Position numbers and translations under genes: made by a program
The notes under the pieces: model-generated
What the model was told of the DNA's origin: nothing
The model's input: only the letters and a program-made list of their open reading frames with translations
Databases searched by the model: none
Part shown: one piece after another, positions 55,761 to 63,927 of the stretch
Numbering within the stretch: the stretch's first letter is position 1
How the letters are laid out: the number at the start of each line of letters is the position of its first letter
From: Pseudoxanthomonas jiangsuensis
Lineage (GTDB): Bacteria; Pseudomonadota; Gammaproteobacteria; Xanthomonadales; Xanthomonadaceae
NCBI RefSeq assembly: GCF_010093185.1
Contig: NZ_PDWL01000001.1
Span: 186,001 to 250,000 of the forward strand
DNA length: 64,000 bases
Direction: 5' to 3'

Positions 55761-56252
55761 TTATCGCTGCACCTGGTAGACCACCTTCACCAGCGAAGCA
55801 TCGCCAACCTGGAACAGCAGCAGCGCCACCTGCGTCTCCGCCACCTGCCAATGCACGCGACGTCGCTCGAAGGGCTCGTCCTCCTGCGTGCTGCCTGCCG
55901 GCGCACCGTGCCGGGCCTCCAGCGCCGCGGCCACGTCCTGAAACACCTGCAGGTCCGCGCGCCCGGCCCGCGGGGCTTCCTGCACCAGGTCCACCTGCAC
56001 CAGTGCGCCGCCGTCGAAAAAGTACGAAGCCTGGAAACGGTGGCCGGCCACCGCCACGCCCTCCACCCGCAGCCCCTCGCGCTCGCCCCCGGCCAGCTCG
56101 TCCGGGTTGTCCGGCACCCGGGCCTGCGGCACCCGCGCCTGGACCTGCGCCACGTCCATCCCGTAGGCCGCGCCGCCCCAGAACGCCTGCACATCTGCTG
56201 CTGAAGCGTGCAGCGCAACGGCCAAGGTCATCAGGTAGATGGCGATCTTCAT
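55761..56252 (-). CDS. Secreted hypothetical protein
   Basis: 163 residues. Signal peptide about 1-19 (IAIYLMTLAVALHASA) followed by a soluble domain: DVQAFWGGAAYGMDVAQVQAR, RFQASYFFDGGALVQVDLV and QVALLLFQVGDASLVKVVYQVQR suggest a small alpha/beta fold that starts by tracking a repetitive helix-strand pattern. No family recognised. Start ATG 56252 follows GGAGGG. It is flanked on both sides by copies of the same dispersed repeat. Confidence 0.68.
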   Translation of the reverse strand: MKIAIYLMTLAVALHASAADVQAFWGGAAYGMDVAQVQARVPQARVPDNPDELAGGEREGLRVEGVAVAGHRFQASYFFDGGALVQVDLVQEAPRAGRADLQVFQDVAAALEARHGAPAGSTQEDEPFERRRVHWQVAETQVALLLFQVGDASLVKVVYQVQR

Positions 56253-56480
56253 GGTCCCTCCGTGGATGTGCGGATGCGGCCAGTGGGAGTGTGGCGGCAA
56301 AAGGACGCGCCAATCGGCGCCTCGCGGGTCAGATGACCTGACCCTGCCTCCGGCGAGGCTATGCAAGCGTTAACTGCCCGCCGTGCCGGGCAGGCCCCGG
56401 AGGTGTCCGACCGCAAAAGCGAAGAAGTCGGGCGAAATGCACTTTGCCCCCTGTTCCCCCCTTGGCCATGACGCCTTGCC

Positions 56481-56553
56481 CACCATGATCGAAGCCAAGA
56501 CCCGCTGCTTCGCCGGAACCCGCTTCGCCCACCCGAGAAGTGAACATGACCGC
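56481..56553 (+). repeat. Dispersed repeat, copy 2 (left flank of the low-GC operon)
   Basis: Bases 56481-56519 match copy 1 at 31 of 39 positions; the core at 56537-56553 reads GAAGTGAACATGACCGC. It stands about 60 bases before the promoter of the two-gene cassette. Confidence 0.65.
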
Positions 56554-56613
56554 GCTTTTTCGGGTCGCAGCCTGTGCGACGTACCAGACTCACCATTGCT
56601 CCCCGGCCCGGCT

Positions 56614-56642
56614 TTGCCATTGGTCCGCCCCTCTTATATTGT
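56614..56642 (+). promoter_or_regulatory. Sigma70-like promoter of the low-GC operon
   Basis: TTGCCA (56614-56619, five of six matches to the -35 consensus), a 17-base spacer, and TATTGT (56637-56642, four of six to the -10); the overlapping TATATT is an alternative -10 with a 15-base spacer. Transcription would begin near 56649, giving a leader of about 17 bases before the start at 56666. Confidence 0.55.
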
Positions 56643-56665
56643 GGGGCGACAGGGGGATGGGGCTA

Positions 56666-57151
56666 ATGGACACATCACTTTCGGACGAACGCATCGCCGA
56701 ACTTATCGCCATGCCTAAGCGGGTCACCAACCCAAAGGCTCGACAGGTGCCCGACGCGAAGCACCTCAAGTGCGACTACAAGGCCGTGAGCGTACCGGGT
56801 GGCGACGAGTTCACCATTTTTGTTCGCCAGCATAGTGAGATGCTGGACGACTTCACCGCTGGTCTGAAATGGCATTCGACCACGGGCGAAACGGTCATTC
56901 TGATGCGCTGCAACGGCGCCAGTCATCCGCATAAGAATCATATCGAGGGCACTAGGTTCAGGCCCGGGAACTATCATATTCACAAGGCAACCGAGCGCTA
57001 CATCGAAAAGGGCTACGAGCCGGAACACTTCGCCGAAGTCACTAACGGATACACGTCGATTGAGGGCGCCCTCCATCTGCTATGTGTCGAATGCAACATC
57101 AGTGGGATTGATACGACTCCCGAATCTCTCAGCTTGTTTCCGGTTCAATGA
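56666..57151 (+). CDS. Low-GC operon gene 1, DUF6978-like protein
   Basis: 161 residues, soluble. The N-terminal SDERIAELIAMPKRV resembles the start of DUF6978 family proteins, and a His-rich centre follows: MRCNGASHPHKNH and YHIHKATERYIEKGYEPEHF, then a helical C-terminus with CVECNIS. The clustered His, Arg and Glu suggest a metal or nucleic-acid site, but no enzyme class is recognised. Start chosen at ATG 56666, spaced about six bases from AGGGGGATGGGG; an ATG at 56657 has no room for a ribosome binding site. It overlaps gene 2 by ATGA. Codon use (ATT, TTT, AGG, GAA) is unlike the neighbours. Confidence 0.72.
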   Translation: MDTSLSDERIAELIAMPKRVTNPKARQVPDAKHLKCDYKAVSVPGGDEFTIFVRQHSEMLDDFTAGLKWHSTTGETVILMRCNGASHPHKNHIEGTRFRPGNYHIHKATERYIEKGYEPEHFAEVTNGYTSIEGALHLLCVECNISGIDTTPESLSLFPVQ

Positions 57152-57933
57152 ACATCAACGATTTGAAATCTGCCGTATGCAAGTCGCTTTGCGCCGACGT
57201 TCGAGTTATCGAGCGCAACGACGGCTATTTCTTCGTTGATACGCCCTTTGAATTTGGCGACGGCGATCACTATTCGCTATTTTTGAAGTTTCTGCCTACT
57301 GGGGGCGTGCGCATAACCGATCGTGGCACCACCTACATGCGTATGAGCTACCTCAACGATCTGGCGAAGTTTAGGGACGGCTCGCGCGGACGACTGTTGG
57401 ATCAAGTCGTAGCGACGGCCGGCCTGCAGCAGGATGATGGCGAATTCTTTGTGGACGTGGCGGGCGAGGAGCTTGGCCCGTCGCTAGTTCGCTTTGGCCA
57501 AGCGATCACCCGCATTCACGACCTTACGTTCCTAAACAAGGCCCGCATTGCATCGACCTTCTACGAGGACCTGCGCGAGCAAGTGCAGGAAATCGTGGGT
57601 GGTGAGGTAGTGGAGAACTACATCGTCCCAGGAGTGCCCATGGGTGAGGCTTACCCGATCGATCTATTCGTTCATGGCGAACGCTCGCCTGTCTATATAT
57701 TCGGTGTGCCCGATCAAGCTAAAGCCAGGTTGGCGACGATCATCATTCAGTACCTGCGGCTGCACCTTAACGCCGACCCTAAGAGTCGGTTCAAGTCGCT
57801 CGTCGTTTTTCAGGATCAGGCGAGCATCCCACATAAGGATCGCAGTCGTTTGATTAATGCTGCTTCGATGATGGTCGATACGCTGGATGCGCGCGACGAC
57901 ATGCGATTCAAACTGGAAGAGGCGCTGCACTAG
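57148..57933 (+). CDS. Low-GC operon gene 2, DUF1828/DUF1829-type protein
   Basis: 261 residues. The N-terminal DUF1828 part (about 1-110) has DGYFFVDTPFEFGDGDHYSLF and GGVRITDRGTTYMRM. The C-terminal DUF1829-like part (about 130-260) includes YPIDLFVHGERSPVYIFGVP and ATIIIQYLRLHLN, vaguely like a PD-(D/E)XK core but without a clean E-x-K. Function unknown. ATG overlaps the first gene's stop (ATGA), so the two products are made together. Rare codons such as ATA and AGG and 27/60 G+C by hand count in 57241-57300 point to horizontal transfer. A toxin-antitoxin or defence pair is a reasonable guess, not shown. Confidence 0.74.
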   Translation: MNINDLKSAVCKSLCADVRVIERNDGYFFVDTPFEFGDGDHYSLFLKFLPTGGVRITDRGTTYMRMSYLNDLAKFRDGSRGRLLDQVVATAGLQQDDGEFFVDVAGEELGPSLVRFGQAITRIHDLTFLNKARIASTFYEDLREQVQEIVGGEVVENYIVPGVPMGEAYPIDLFVHGERSPVYIFGVPDQAKARLATIIIQYLRLHLNADPKSRFKSLVVFQDQASIPHKDRSRLINAASMMVDTLDARDDMRFKLEEALH

Positions 57934-58021
57934 GTAGGCTATCGGGAGAATCGCGCCACACCCAGCCGATCAACGCGCCTAGCAACGAGGAACGTTTTAA
58001 CGAAGAAGGGGGTCGAAGAAA

Positions 58022-58038
58022 GGAGCCAGGTTCACTTC
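58022..58038 (-). repeat. Dispersed repeat core, inverted copy (right flank of the low-GC operon)
   Basis: Read on the minus strand this is GAAGTGAACCTGGCTCC, matching the core of copy 1 at 16 of 17 positions. With copy 2 it brackets the cassette in inverted orientation. Only the core, not the 39-base companion block, is present here. Confidence 0.6.
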
Positions 58039-58044
58039 ACCCTC

Positions 58045-58080
58045 AACGAAAAAGGCGGCCATCAGGCCGCCTTTTTCGTT
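58045..58080. terminator. Intrinsic terminator shared by aceE and the low-GC operon
   Basis: A perfect 16-bp stem (AACGAAAAAGGCGGCC and its complement) with loop ATCA. The A5 and T5 runs on either side make it a good rho-independent terminator in both directions. It lies 17 bases past the aceE stop and 111 bases past the DUF1828-type gene stop. Confidence 0.9.
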
Positions 58081-58097
58081 CCAACTTTCGTCAAACC

Positions 58098-60791
58098 TCA
58101 AACCCCGACCGGATTCGCCTTCTCCGGGTCGATCTTGTATTGCTTGATCGCCCTGGCCACATCCTTCGGCGTCATCTTCCCTTCCTTCGCCAGCGCGGCG
58201 ATGGCGGCATGCGCGATGTAGTACCGGTCCACCTCGAAGAACCGCCGCAGGTTGGCGCGAGTGTCCGAGCGGCCGAAGCCGTCGGTGCCCAGCACGGTGT
58301 ATTGCATCGGCACGAAGGCGCGGATCTGGTCGGCGAACCCACGCACGTAGTCGGTCGCGGCGATCGCCGGGCCCTGGCGGCCTTCCAGCTGCTCGGTCAC
58401 GTAGGCCTTGCGCGGGGCCTTGGCCTCCGGGTTCATGCGGTTCCAGCGCTCGGCGTCGAAGCCGTCGCGGCGCAGCTCGTTGAAGCTGGGGCAGGACCAG
58501 ATGTCGGCGGTGACGCCGAAGTCCTTGTCCAGCAGCTCGGCCGCGGCGATCGCTTCGCGCAGGATGGTGCCGCTGCCCAGCAGCTGCACGCGCAGCTCGC
58601 CCTTCTTCGGCTTGCCGGCGTCCTTGAGCAGGTACATGCCCTTGACGATGCCCGCTTCCGCACCCGCCGGCATTTCCGGATGGGTGTAGTTCTCGTTCAT
58701 CAGGGTGAGGTACCAGTATTCGTCGACCTGGTCCTCCATCATCGCCTTCATACCGTGCTGGAGCAGCACGGTGACCTCGTAGCCGAAGGTCGGGTCGTAG
58801 CTGCGCACGTTGGGGATGAAGCCGGCCTGGATCTGGCTGTGGCCGTCCTCGTGCTGCAGGCCCTCGCCATTGAGCGTGGTGCGGCCGGCGGTGCCGCCGA
58901 GCAGGAAGCCGCGGGTTCGCATGTCGGCGGCCTGCCAGGCGATGTCGCCCACGCGCTGGAAGCCGAACATGGAGTAGTAGATATAGAACGGCAGCATCGG
59001 CACGTTCGACACCGAGTAGCTGGTGCCGGCGGCCATCCACGACGCGATCGCGCCCGGCTCGCTGATGCCCTGCTGCAGCACCTGGCCGGCCTGGTCCTCG
59101 CGGTAGTACATCAGCTGATCGGAATCGACCGGCTTGTACTTCTGGCCGAACGGGGCGTAGATGCCGATCTGGCGGAACAGGCCTTCCATGCCGAAGGTGC
59201 GCGCCTCGTCGGCGACGATCGGCACCAGGTGCGGGCCCAGGTCCTTGTCGCGCAGGGCGATGTTGAGGGTCTGCACGAAGGCCATGGTGGTGGAGTAGGT
59301 GCGCTCGCCGCTGTCCTTGAGCAGGCGCTCGTACTTGTCCAGGGTCGGCACGGCGAAGGACTTGCTGGCCTTGCGCCGGCGCTGCGGCAGGTAGCCGCCG
59401 AGGGCGGCGCGGCGCTCCTTCAGGTACTGCACTTCCGGCGAGTCCTCGCCGGGGTGGTAGAACGGGATCTGCTCGGCGTCGGCCAGCTGCTTGTCGCTCA
59501 GCGGGATGTTGAAGCGGTCGCGGAAGGCGCGCACCGCGTCGTCGTCCAGCTTCTTGGTCTGGTGGGTCGGGTTGAGCGACTCGCCCGAGGAGCCCATGCC
59601 GTAGCCCTTGACCGTCTTGGCCAGGATCACGGTCGGCATGCCCTTGGTGTTCACCGCCTGGTGGTAGGCGGCGTAGACCTTGTGCGGGTCGTGGCCGCCG
59701 CGGTTCAGGCGCCAGATGTCCTCGTCGGAAAGACCGGCGACCATGGCCGCGGTCTCCGGGTACTTGCCGAAGAAATGCTCGCGGGTGTACGCGCCGCCGA
59801 AGGCCTTGCAGTTCTGGTACTCGCCGTCGACGGTCTCCATCATCAGCTTCTTCAGGACGCCCTGGGTGTCCTTGGCGAACAGCGCGTCCCAGTAGCCGCC
59901 CCACAGCAGCTTGATCACGTTCCAGCCACCGCCGCGGAACACGCCTTCCAGTTCCTGGATGATCTTGCCGTTGCCGCGCACCGGGCCGTCCAGGCGCTGC
60001 AGGTTGCAGTTGACCACGAAGATCAGGTTGTCCAGGCCCTCGCGCCCGGCCAGGGCGATCGCGCCCAGGGTCTCGGGTTCGTCCGACTCGCCGTCGCCGA
60101 TGAAGCACCAGACCTTGCGGTCGGACGGCTCGATCAGGCCGCGGTGCTCCAGGTACTTCATGAACTGCGCCTGGTAGATCGCGCCGAGCGGGCCCAGGCC
60201 CATCGAAACGGTCGGGGTCTGCCAGTAGTCCGGCATCAGCCAGGGGTGCGGATAGGAGGAGATGCCGCGGCCGTCCACTTCCATGCGGAAGTTGTCCAGC
60301 TGGCTCTCGCTGATCCGGCCTTCCAGGAACGAGCGGGCATAGATGCCCGGCGAGCTGTGACCCTGGATGTAGAGCAGGTCGCCCGGGTGGCTGTCGGACG
60401 GGGCGCGCCAGAAGTGGTTGAAGCCGACGTCGTACAGGGTGGCCGAGGAGGCGAACGAAGCGATGTGGCCGCCGAGGTCGCCGGGCTTGCGGTTGGCGCG
60501 GACCACGGTGGCCATCGCGTTCCAGCGGATGATCGAGCGGATCCGCCATTCCAGGTCCGCGTTGCCCGGGCTCTTGGCCTCCAGGTGCGGAGCGATGGTG
60601 TTGACGTACTCGGTGGTCGGGGAGAACGGCAGGAACGCGCCGGAGCGGCGGGTCAGCTCGACCATGTCCTCCAGCAGGCCGTGAGCGCGCTCGGGGCCGT
60701 CACGGTCGATGACCGCCTTGAGCGATTCGATCCATTCCCGGGTCTCGACCGGATCCGGATCGTTCTGCAGCACCTCGTTCAGCCAGTTCAT
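58098..60791 (-). CDS. aceE: Pyruvate dehydrogenase E1 component, homodimeric type
   Basis: 897 residues, the usual length of the AceE homodimer. Decarboxylates pyruvate with thiamine diphosphate and passes the acetyl group to the E2 lipoyl domain, feeding the citric acid cycle. The thiamine diphosphate motif GDGESDEPETLG...VVNCN is present (about residues 229-261), plus substrate-channel histidines in IQGHSSPGIYARSF and HEDGHSQ. Start ATG with GGGAGTGAT upstream and N-terminus MNWLNEVLQNDPDPVETREW. aceF and lpd are not next to it. It ends in a strong terminator. Confidence 0.96.
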   Translation of the reverse strand: MNWLNEVLQNDPDPVETREWIESLKAVIDRDGPERAHGLLEDMVELTRRSGAFLPFSPTTEYVNTIAPHLEAKSPGNADLEWRIRSIIRWNAMATVVRANRKPGDLGGHIASFASSATLYDVGFNHFWRAPSDSHPGDLLYIQGHSSPGIYARSFLEGRISESQLDNFRMEVDGRGISSYPHPWLMPDYWQTPTVSMGLGPLGAIYQAQFMKYLEHRGLIEPSDRKVWCFIGDGESDEPETLGAIALAGREGLDNLIFVVNCNLQRLDGPVRGNGKIIQELEGVFRGGGWNVIKLLWGGYWDALFAKDTQGVLKKLMMETVDGEYQNCKAFGGAYTREHFFGKYPETAAMVAGLSDEDIWRLNRGGHDPHKVYAAYHQAVNTKGMPTVILAKTVKGYGMGSSGESLNPTHQTKKLDDDAVRAFRDRFNIPLSDKQLADAEQIPFYHPGEDSPEVQYLKERRAALGGYLPQRRRKASKSFAVPTLDKYERLLKDSGERTYSTTMAFVQTLNIALRDKDLGPHLVPIVADEARTFGMEGLFRQIGIYAPFGQKYKPVDSDQLMYYREDQAGQVLQQGISEPGAIASWMAAGTSYSVSNVPMLPFYIYYSMFGFQRVGDIAWQAADMRTRGFLLGGTAGRTTLNGEGLQHEDGHSQIQAGFIPNVRSYDPTFGYEVTVLLQHGMKAMMEDQVDEYWYLTLMNENYTHPEMPAGAEAGIVKGMYLLKDAGKPKKGELRVQLLGSGTILREAIAAAELLDKDFGVTADIWSCPSFNELRRDGFDAERWNRMNPEAKAPRKAYVTEQLEGRQGPAIAATDYVRGFADQIRAFVPMQYTVLGTDGFGRSDTRANLRRFFEVDRYYIAHAAIAALAKEGKMTPKDVARAIKQYKIDPEKANPVGV

Positions 60792-61011
60792 ATCACTCCC
60801 TATGCCGCGCGTAGGGGACGCGGCCGCGATGTTCTTGTGGACCCGGGAGTTTAGCGCACCGGCCGCGGCGGCCGCCTCGCTACGGTGGCGTATGCAACCG
60901 ATCAGGCGGCGATCTGCGGCGATGTCGGCGCGACTGTCCCGGGACATCCGGCTTCATGCCGGGCGGGGCGGCAGGTGTTTATGATCGGCCGTCCCCCAGC
61001 CCGGGAAGCCG

Positions 61012-63021
61012 ATGGCCGCCATCGCGCCACGCCAGACCGAGGAACTGCCCGTCCCGGACGACCCGGCCCCGGCGCCCGCCGCCGCCCGGGTCCACTGGCG
61101 CGACAGCCTGCGCACGCGGATGGTGCTGTGGTCCAGCCTGCTCAACGCCGGGCTGCTGCTGGTGACCGCGCTGGCCTTCTACGGCGGCGCCCGGCTGCTG
61201 ATCGTGCAGAACGCCCGGGCCGAGGCCGACGGCCTGGCCCGGCAGACCGTGCGCGGCCTGGAGGCGACCGTGGAGTCGGTCCAGGTCAGCGGCCGCACCC
61301 TGGCCGCCAGCGCCACCGGAGTCGGCGTGCAGCCGTCCAGCCTGCGCTCGCTGCTGGTGGCCAGCCTGGCCGGGGACCCGGACATCGCCGGGGCGATGGT
61401 GATCGTCGAGCCGGGGCAGCTGCCGGGCGACGACGATGGTTTCACCTGGTACATCCGCCGCGACGGCACCCGCCTGGTCGAGCGCTCGGTAGCCGACCTG
61501 GGCTACGACTACCGGACCATGCCCTGGTACGTGCGCACGGTGGCGGCGCCGGGCCCCTGGTGGTCCGAGCCCTATGCCAACGCGGCCACGGCCGGGGAGT
61601 TCTTCGCCACCTACAACCTGCCCTTGCGGCGTCCGGGCGATCCGGCCGGGGCGCCGGCGGTGGGCATGGTCAGCCTGGACATCCCGGTGGCGCGGCTGGC
61701 CGCGCTGGTTGGCGGAGCGGACGGTGGCACCGGCCTGCAGCCGATGCTGTTCTCGCCCGAGGGCCTGGCGGTGGTCCATCCCGATCCGCAGGTGCAGATG
61801 CGGGCCAGCGCCGCGGACTTGGCCAGCACCGCCGGCGGCGAGGGCTGGCAGCCGCTGGCCGCGGCGATCGAACGCCACCAGACGGCGAGCTTCGAGCACG
61901 GCGACGCCGAAGGCGACGCCCTGGGCACGGTGGTCTTGCCGGTGGCCGACAGCGGCTGGACCTTCGCCTTGACCGTCTCCGACCGCTACTTCCTGCACCG
62001 GCTCAACCGGATCGCCCTGTGGGTCGCGCTGGGCGGGCTGCTGGCGCTGATGGCGGCGCTGTGGCTGGCGCGACGCTACAGCGGCGCGATCGCCTCGCCG
62101 ATCGAGGAGCTGACCGACAGCGCCCGCCACTTCAGCCAGGGCGACTTCGACTATCCCCTGCCCTACGTGCAGCGCAGCGACGAGGTCGGGGTGATGGCGC
62201 GCGCCTTCGACAGCGCGCGCGGCTCGATCAAGCAGCAGCTGCACGAGATCGGGCAGATGGCCAGCGCGCGGCAGAAGCTGGAGAGCGAGCTGTCGATCGC
62301 GCGCGACATCCAGCAGTCGATGCTGCCGGCCGCGCGCGCCTTCGACACCGGGCACATGCACGTGGAGGCGCACGCCCTGCTGGAGCCGGCTACCGCGGTG
62401 GGCGGCGACTTCTACCTGTTCTCGGAGCTGGAGCCGGGCGTGCTGTGGTTCGCCATCGGCGACGTCTCCGACAAGGGCGTGCCGGCGGCGCTGTTCATGG
62501 CGCGCACGGTGACCGTGCTGGAACAGCTGGCCCGGCGGCACGCGGGCGACCCGGCGAAGATCTTGGCCACCGCCTCGATCCGGCTGGCCGAGGGCAACGA
62601 CACCTGCATGTTCGCCACCGTGCTGTGCGGGCGCCTGGACGTGGCCAGCGGCCGCTTCCAGCTGGCCAGCGCCGGGCACGAGCCGCCTTTGCTGCTGCAG
62701 GCCGATGGCGAAGCGTCGCTGCTGGCGCTGGAAGGCGGCCCCTCGCTGGGCTTCGAGGCCAGCGACGCCTACCGGGCGCACGAGGGCGTGCTCGCCGCCG
62801 GCGCCACCCTGGTCGGCTACACCGACGGGGTGACCGAGGCCTTCGACGCCGGCAACGAAGCCTATGGCGACCAGCGGCTGGTGCGCGCGCTGCGCGCCGG
62901 CGACAGCGCCGCCGAAGCCTGCCACCGCCTGCTGGAGGACGTGCGCCGCTTCGCCGGCGACGCACCGCAGTCCGACGACATCACCATCCTGGCGATCAGC
63001 CGCCGGCGCGAAGGCGCCTGA
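61012..63021 (+). CDS. SpoIIE/RsbU-type PP2C phosphatase with extracellular sensor and HAMP domain
   Basis: 669 residues. Helix 1 near 39-62, a large periplasmic dCache-like sensor (about 65-325), helix 2 near 335-352, a HAMP domain (about 350-405), a coiled coil (SARQKLESELSIARDIQQSM), and a C-terminal PP2C SpoIIE domain. Metal-binding Asp residues are visible in GGDFYLF, IGDVSDKG, GYTDGVTEA and SDDITIL. Such proteins dephosphorylate STAS antagonists. It is followed by an RsbW-like kinase (10 bases later) and a STAS protein, giving a full partner-switching module. Confidence 0.92.
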   Translation: MAAIAPRQTEELPVPDDPAPAPAAARVHWRDSLRTRMVLWSSLLNAGLLLVTALAFYGGARLLIVQNARAEADGLARQTVRGLEATVESVQVSGRTLAASATGVGVQPSSLRSLLVASLAGDPDIAGAMVIVEPGQLPGDDDGFTWYIRRDGTRLVERSVADLGYDYRTMPWYVRTVAAPGPWWSEPYANAATAGEFFATYNLPLRRPGDPAGAPAVGMVSLDIPVARLAALVGGADGGTGLQPMLFSPEGLAVVHPDPQVQMRASAADLASTAGGEGWQPLAAAIERHQTASFEHGDAEGDALGTVVLPVADSGWTFALTVSDRYFLHRLNRIALWVALGGLLALMAALWLARRYSGAIASPIEELTDSARHFSQGDFDYPLPYVQRSDEVGVMARAFDSARGSIKQQLHEIGQMASARQKLESELSIARDIQQSMLPAARAFDTGHMHVEAHALLEPATAVGGDFYLFSELEPGVLWFAIGDVSDKGVPAALFMARTVTVLEQLARRHAGDPAKILATASIRLAEGNDTCMFATVLCGRLDVASGRFQLASAGHEPPLLLQADGEASLLALEGGPSLGFEASDAYRAHEGVLAAGATLVGYTDGVTEAFDAGNEAYGDQRLVRALRAGDSAAEACHRLLEDVRRFAGDAPQSDDITILAISRRREGA

Positions 63022-63031
63022 GGCAGGGACG

Positions 63032-63544
63032 ATGGCGGACAAGGGCGGCGCCTCGACACCTTCCCCACACCGGGCGCATCCTGCCGGCATGCAGGGAAAT
63101 GCGCCCGGGGACCGGCCGATGCATACCAGCGTGGCGCACACGTCCGCCGACGTGCTGCGGATGACCGACGCGGTCGAGATCCTGCTGGCCGCGCATGGCG
63201 CCGGCAGGGCCGCGGTGCACGACGCCCGCCTGGTGGTGGAGGAAGTGGCCTGCAACGCGATCGAGCACGCCGCCTCCGCCGAGGCGCCGCTGGAACTGCA
63301 GGCGCGGGTGGAAGACGGCCGGCTGTGGCTGCAGTTCCAGGACCGCGGCGCGCCGTTCGATCCCACCGCCCACGCCTGCCCCGACCTGGACGCGGAGATC
63401 GGGGCCCGCGGCGTCGGCGGCCTGGGCATCTTCCTGGTCCGCGAACTGGCCGAACGGATCGACTACCAACGCGTCGGCGGACGCAACGTCCTACGCATCA
63501 CCCTGCGGCTGGATGCCGCCCACGACAAGGAGCGCAACCCATGA
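63032..63544 (+). CDS. RsbW/SpoIIAB-like anti-sigma ATPase (HATPase_c_2)
   Basis: 170 residues. GHKL-type ATPase: VVEEVACNAIEHA is the N box with its Asn, FQDRGAPFDP the G1-like box and GARGVGGLGIFLVREL the G2 box. As a serine kinase it would phosphorylate the STAS partner and bind a target. The start is the ATG ten bases after the phosphatase stop, with GAGGCAGGGA upstream; Met20 (63089) and Met30 (63119) are alternatives. It overlaps the STAS gene by ATGA. The bound target is unknown: no sigma factor is encoded here. Confidence 0.9.
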   Translation: MADKGGASTPSPHRAHPAGMQGNAPGDRPMHTSVAHTSADVLRMTDAVEILLAAHGAGRAAVHDARLVVEEVACNAIEHAASAEAPLELQARVEDGRLWLQFQDRGAPFDPTAHACPDLDAEIGARGVGGLGIFLVRELAERIDYQRVGGRNVLRITLRLDAAHDKERNP

Positions 63545-63927
63545 GCACGTTGAGGACCGCGATCTCGCCGCCGAACAACGGCGTCCAGCAGGTGGCCGTC
63601 GGCGGCCGCCTGGACACCCACACCTACGCCGAGCTGGACCAGGCACTGGCGCCGGTGCTGGCCGACCCGGCGATCACCTCGCTGGTGCTCGACCTGGCCG
63701 GGCTGGACTACATCAGCAGCGCCGGCATCCGCTCGGTGTTCAAGGCGCGCAAGGCGCTGGCCGTGCGCAATGGCAAGGTCCTGGTGGTCAACCCGCAGCC
63801 GCAGATCCAGAAGGTCTTCGACATGGTCAAGGCCGTGCCGCTGGGCGAGATCTTCACCTCGGTAGCCGAGGCGGATGCGTATCTGGATGCGATGCAGAGG
63901 AAGATTGTCGGAGGGGAGGGTTCATAG
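63541..63927 (+). CDS. STAS-domain anti-sigma factor antagonist (RsbV/SpoIIAA-like)
   Basis: 128 residues, a STAS domain. VGGRLDTHTYAELDQAL, VLDLAGLDYISSAGIRSVF (Ser59/Ser60, one of them the phosphorylation site) and VVNPQPQIQKVFDMV match the family. Unphosphorylated it should bind the RsbW-like kinase and release its client; the SpoIIE phosphatase resets it. Third gene of the module, overlapping the kinase gene by four bases. The 73 bases after it hold no recognised feature before the window ends. Confidence 0.92.
   Translation: MSTLRTAISPPNNGVQQVAVGGRLDTHTYAELDQALAPVLADPAITSLVLDLAGLDYISSAGIRSVFKARKALAVRNGKVLVVNPQPQIQKVFDMVKAVPLGEIFTSVAEADAYLDAMQRKIVGGEGS

Larger units (their letters stand above)
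56253..56665. other. Repeat-bearing intergenic region before the low-GC operon
   Basis: 413 bases without a credible gene. It contains an inverted repeat GGGTCAG/CTGACCC at 56326-56344, a degenerate repeat core at 56434-56450 (GAAATGCACTTTGCCCC), the second repeat copy at 56481-56553 and a promoter at 56614-56642. Base composition changes from GC-rich to mixed near its right end. Confidence 0.55.

Noticed and set aside
58140..60854. Open frame of about 900 codons on the + strand opposite aceE
   Set aside because: AceE on the minus strand is fully recognisable with cofactor motifs, ribosome binding site and terminator; the + frame is a GC-bias shadow.
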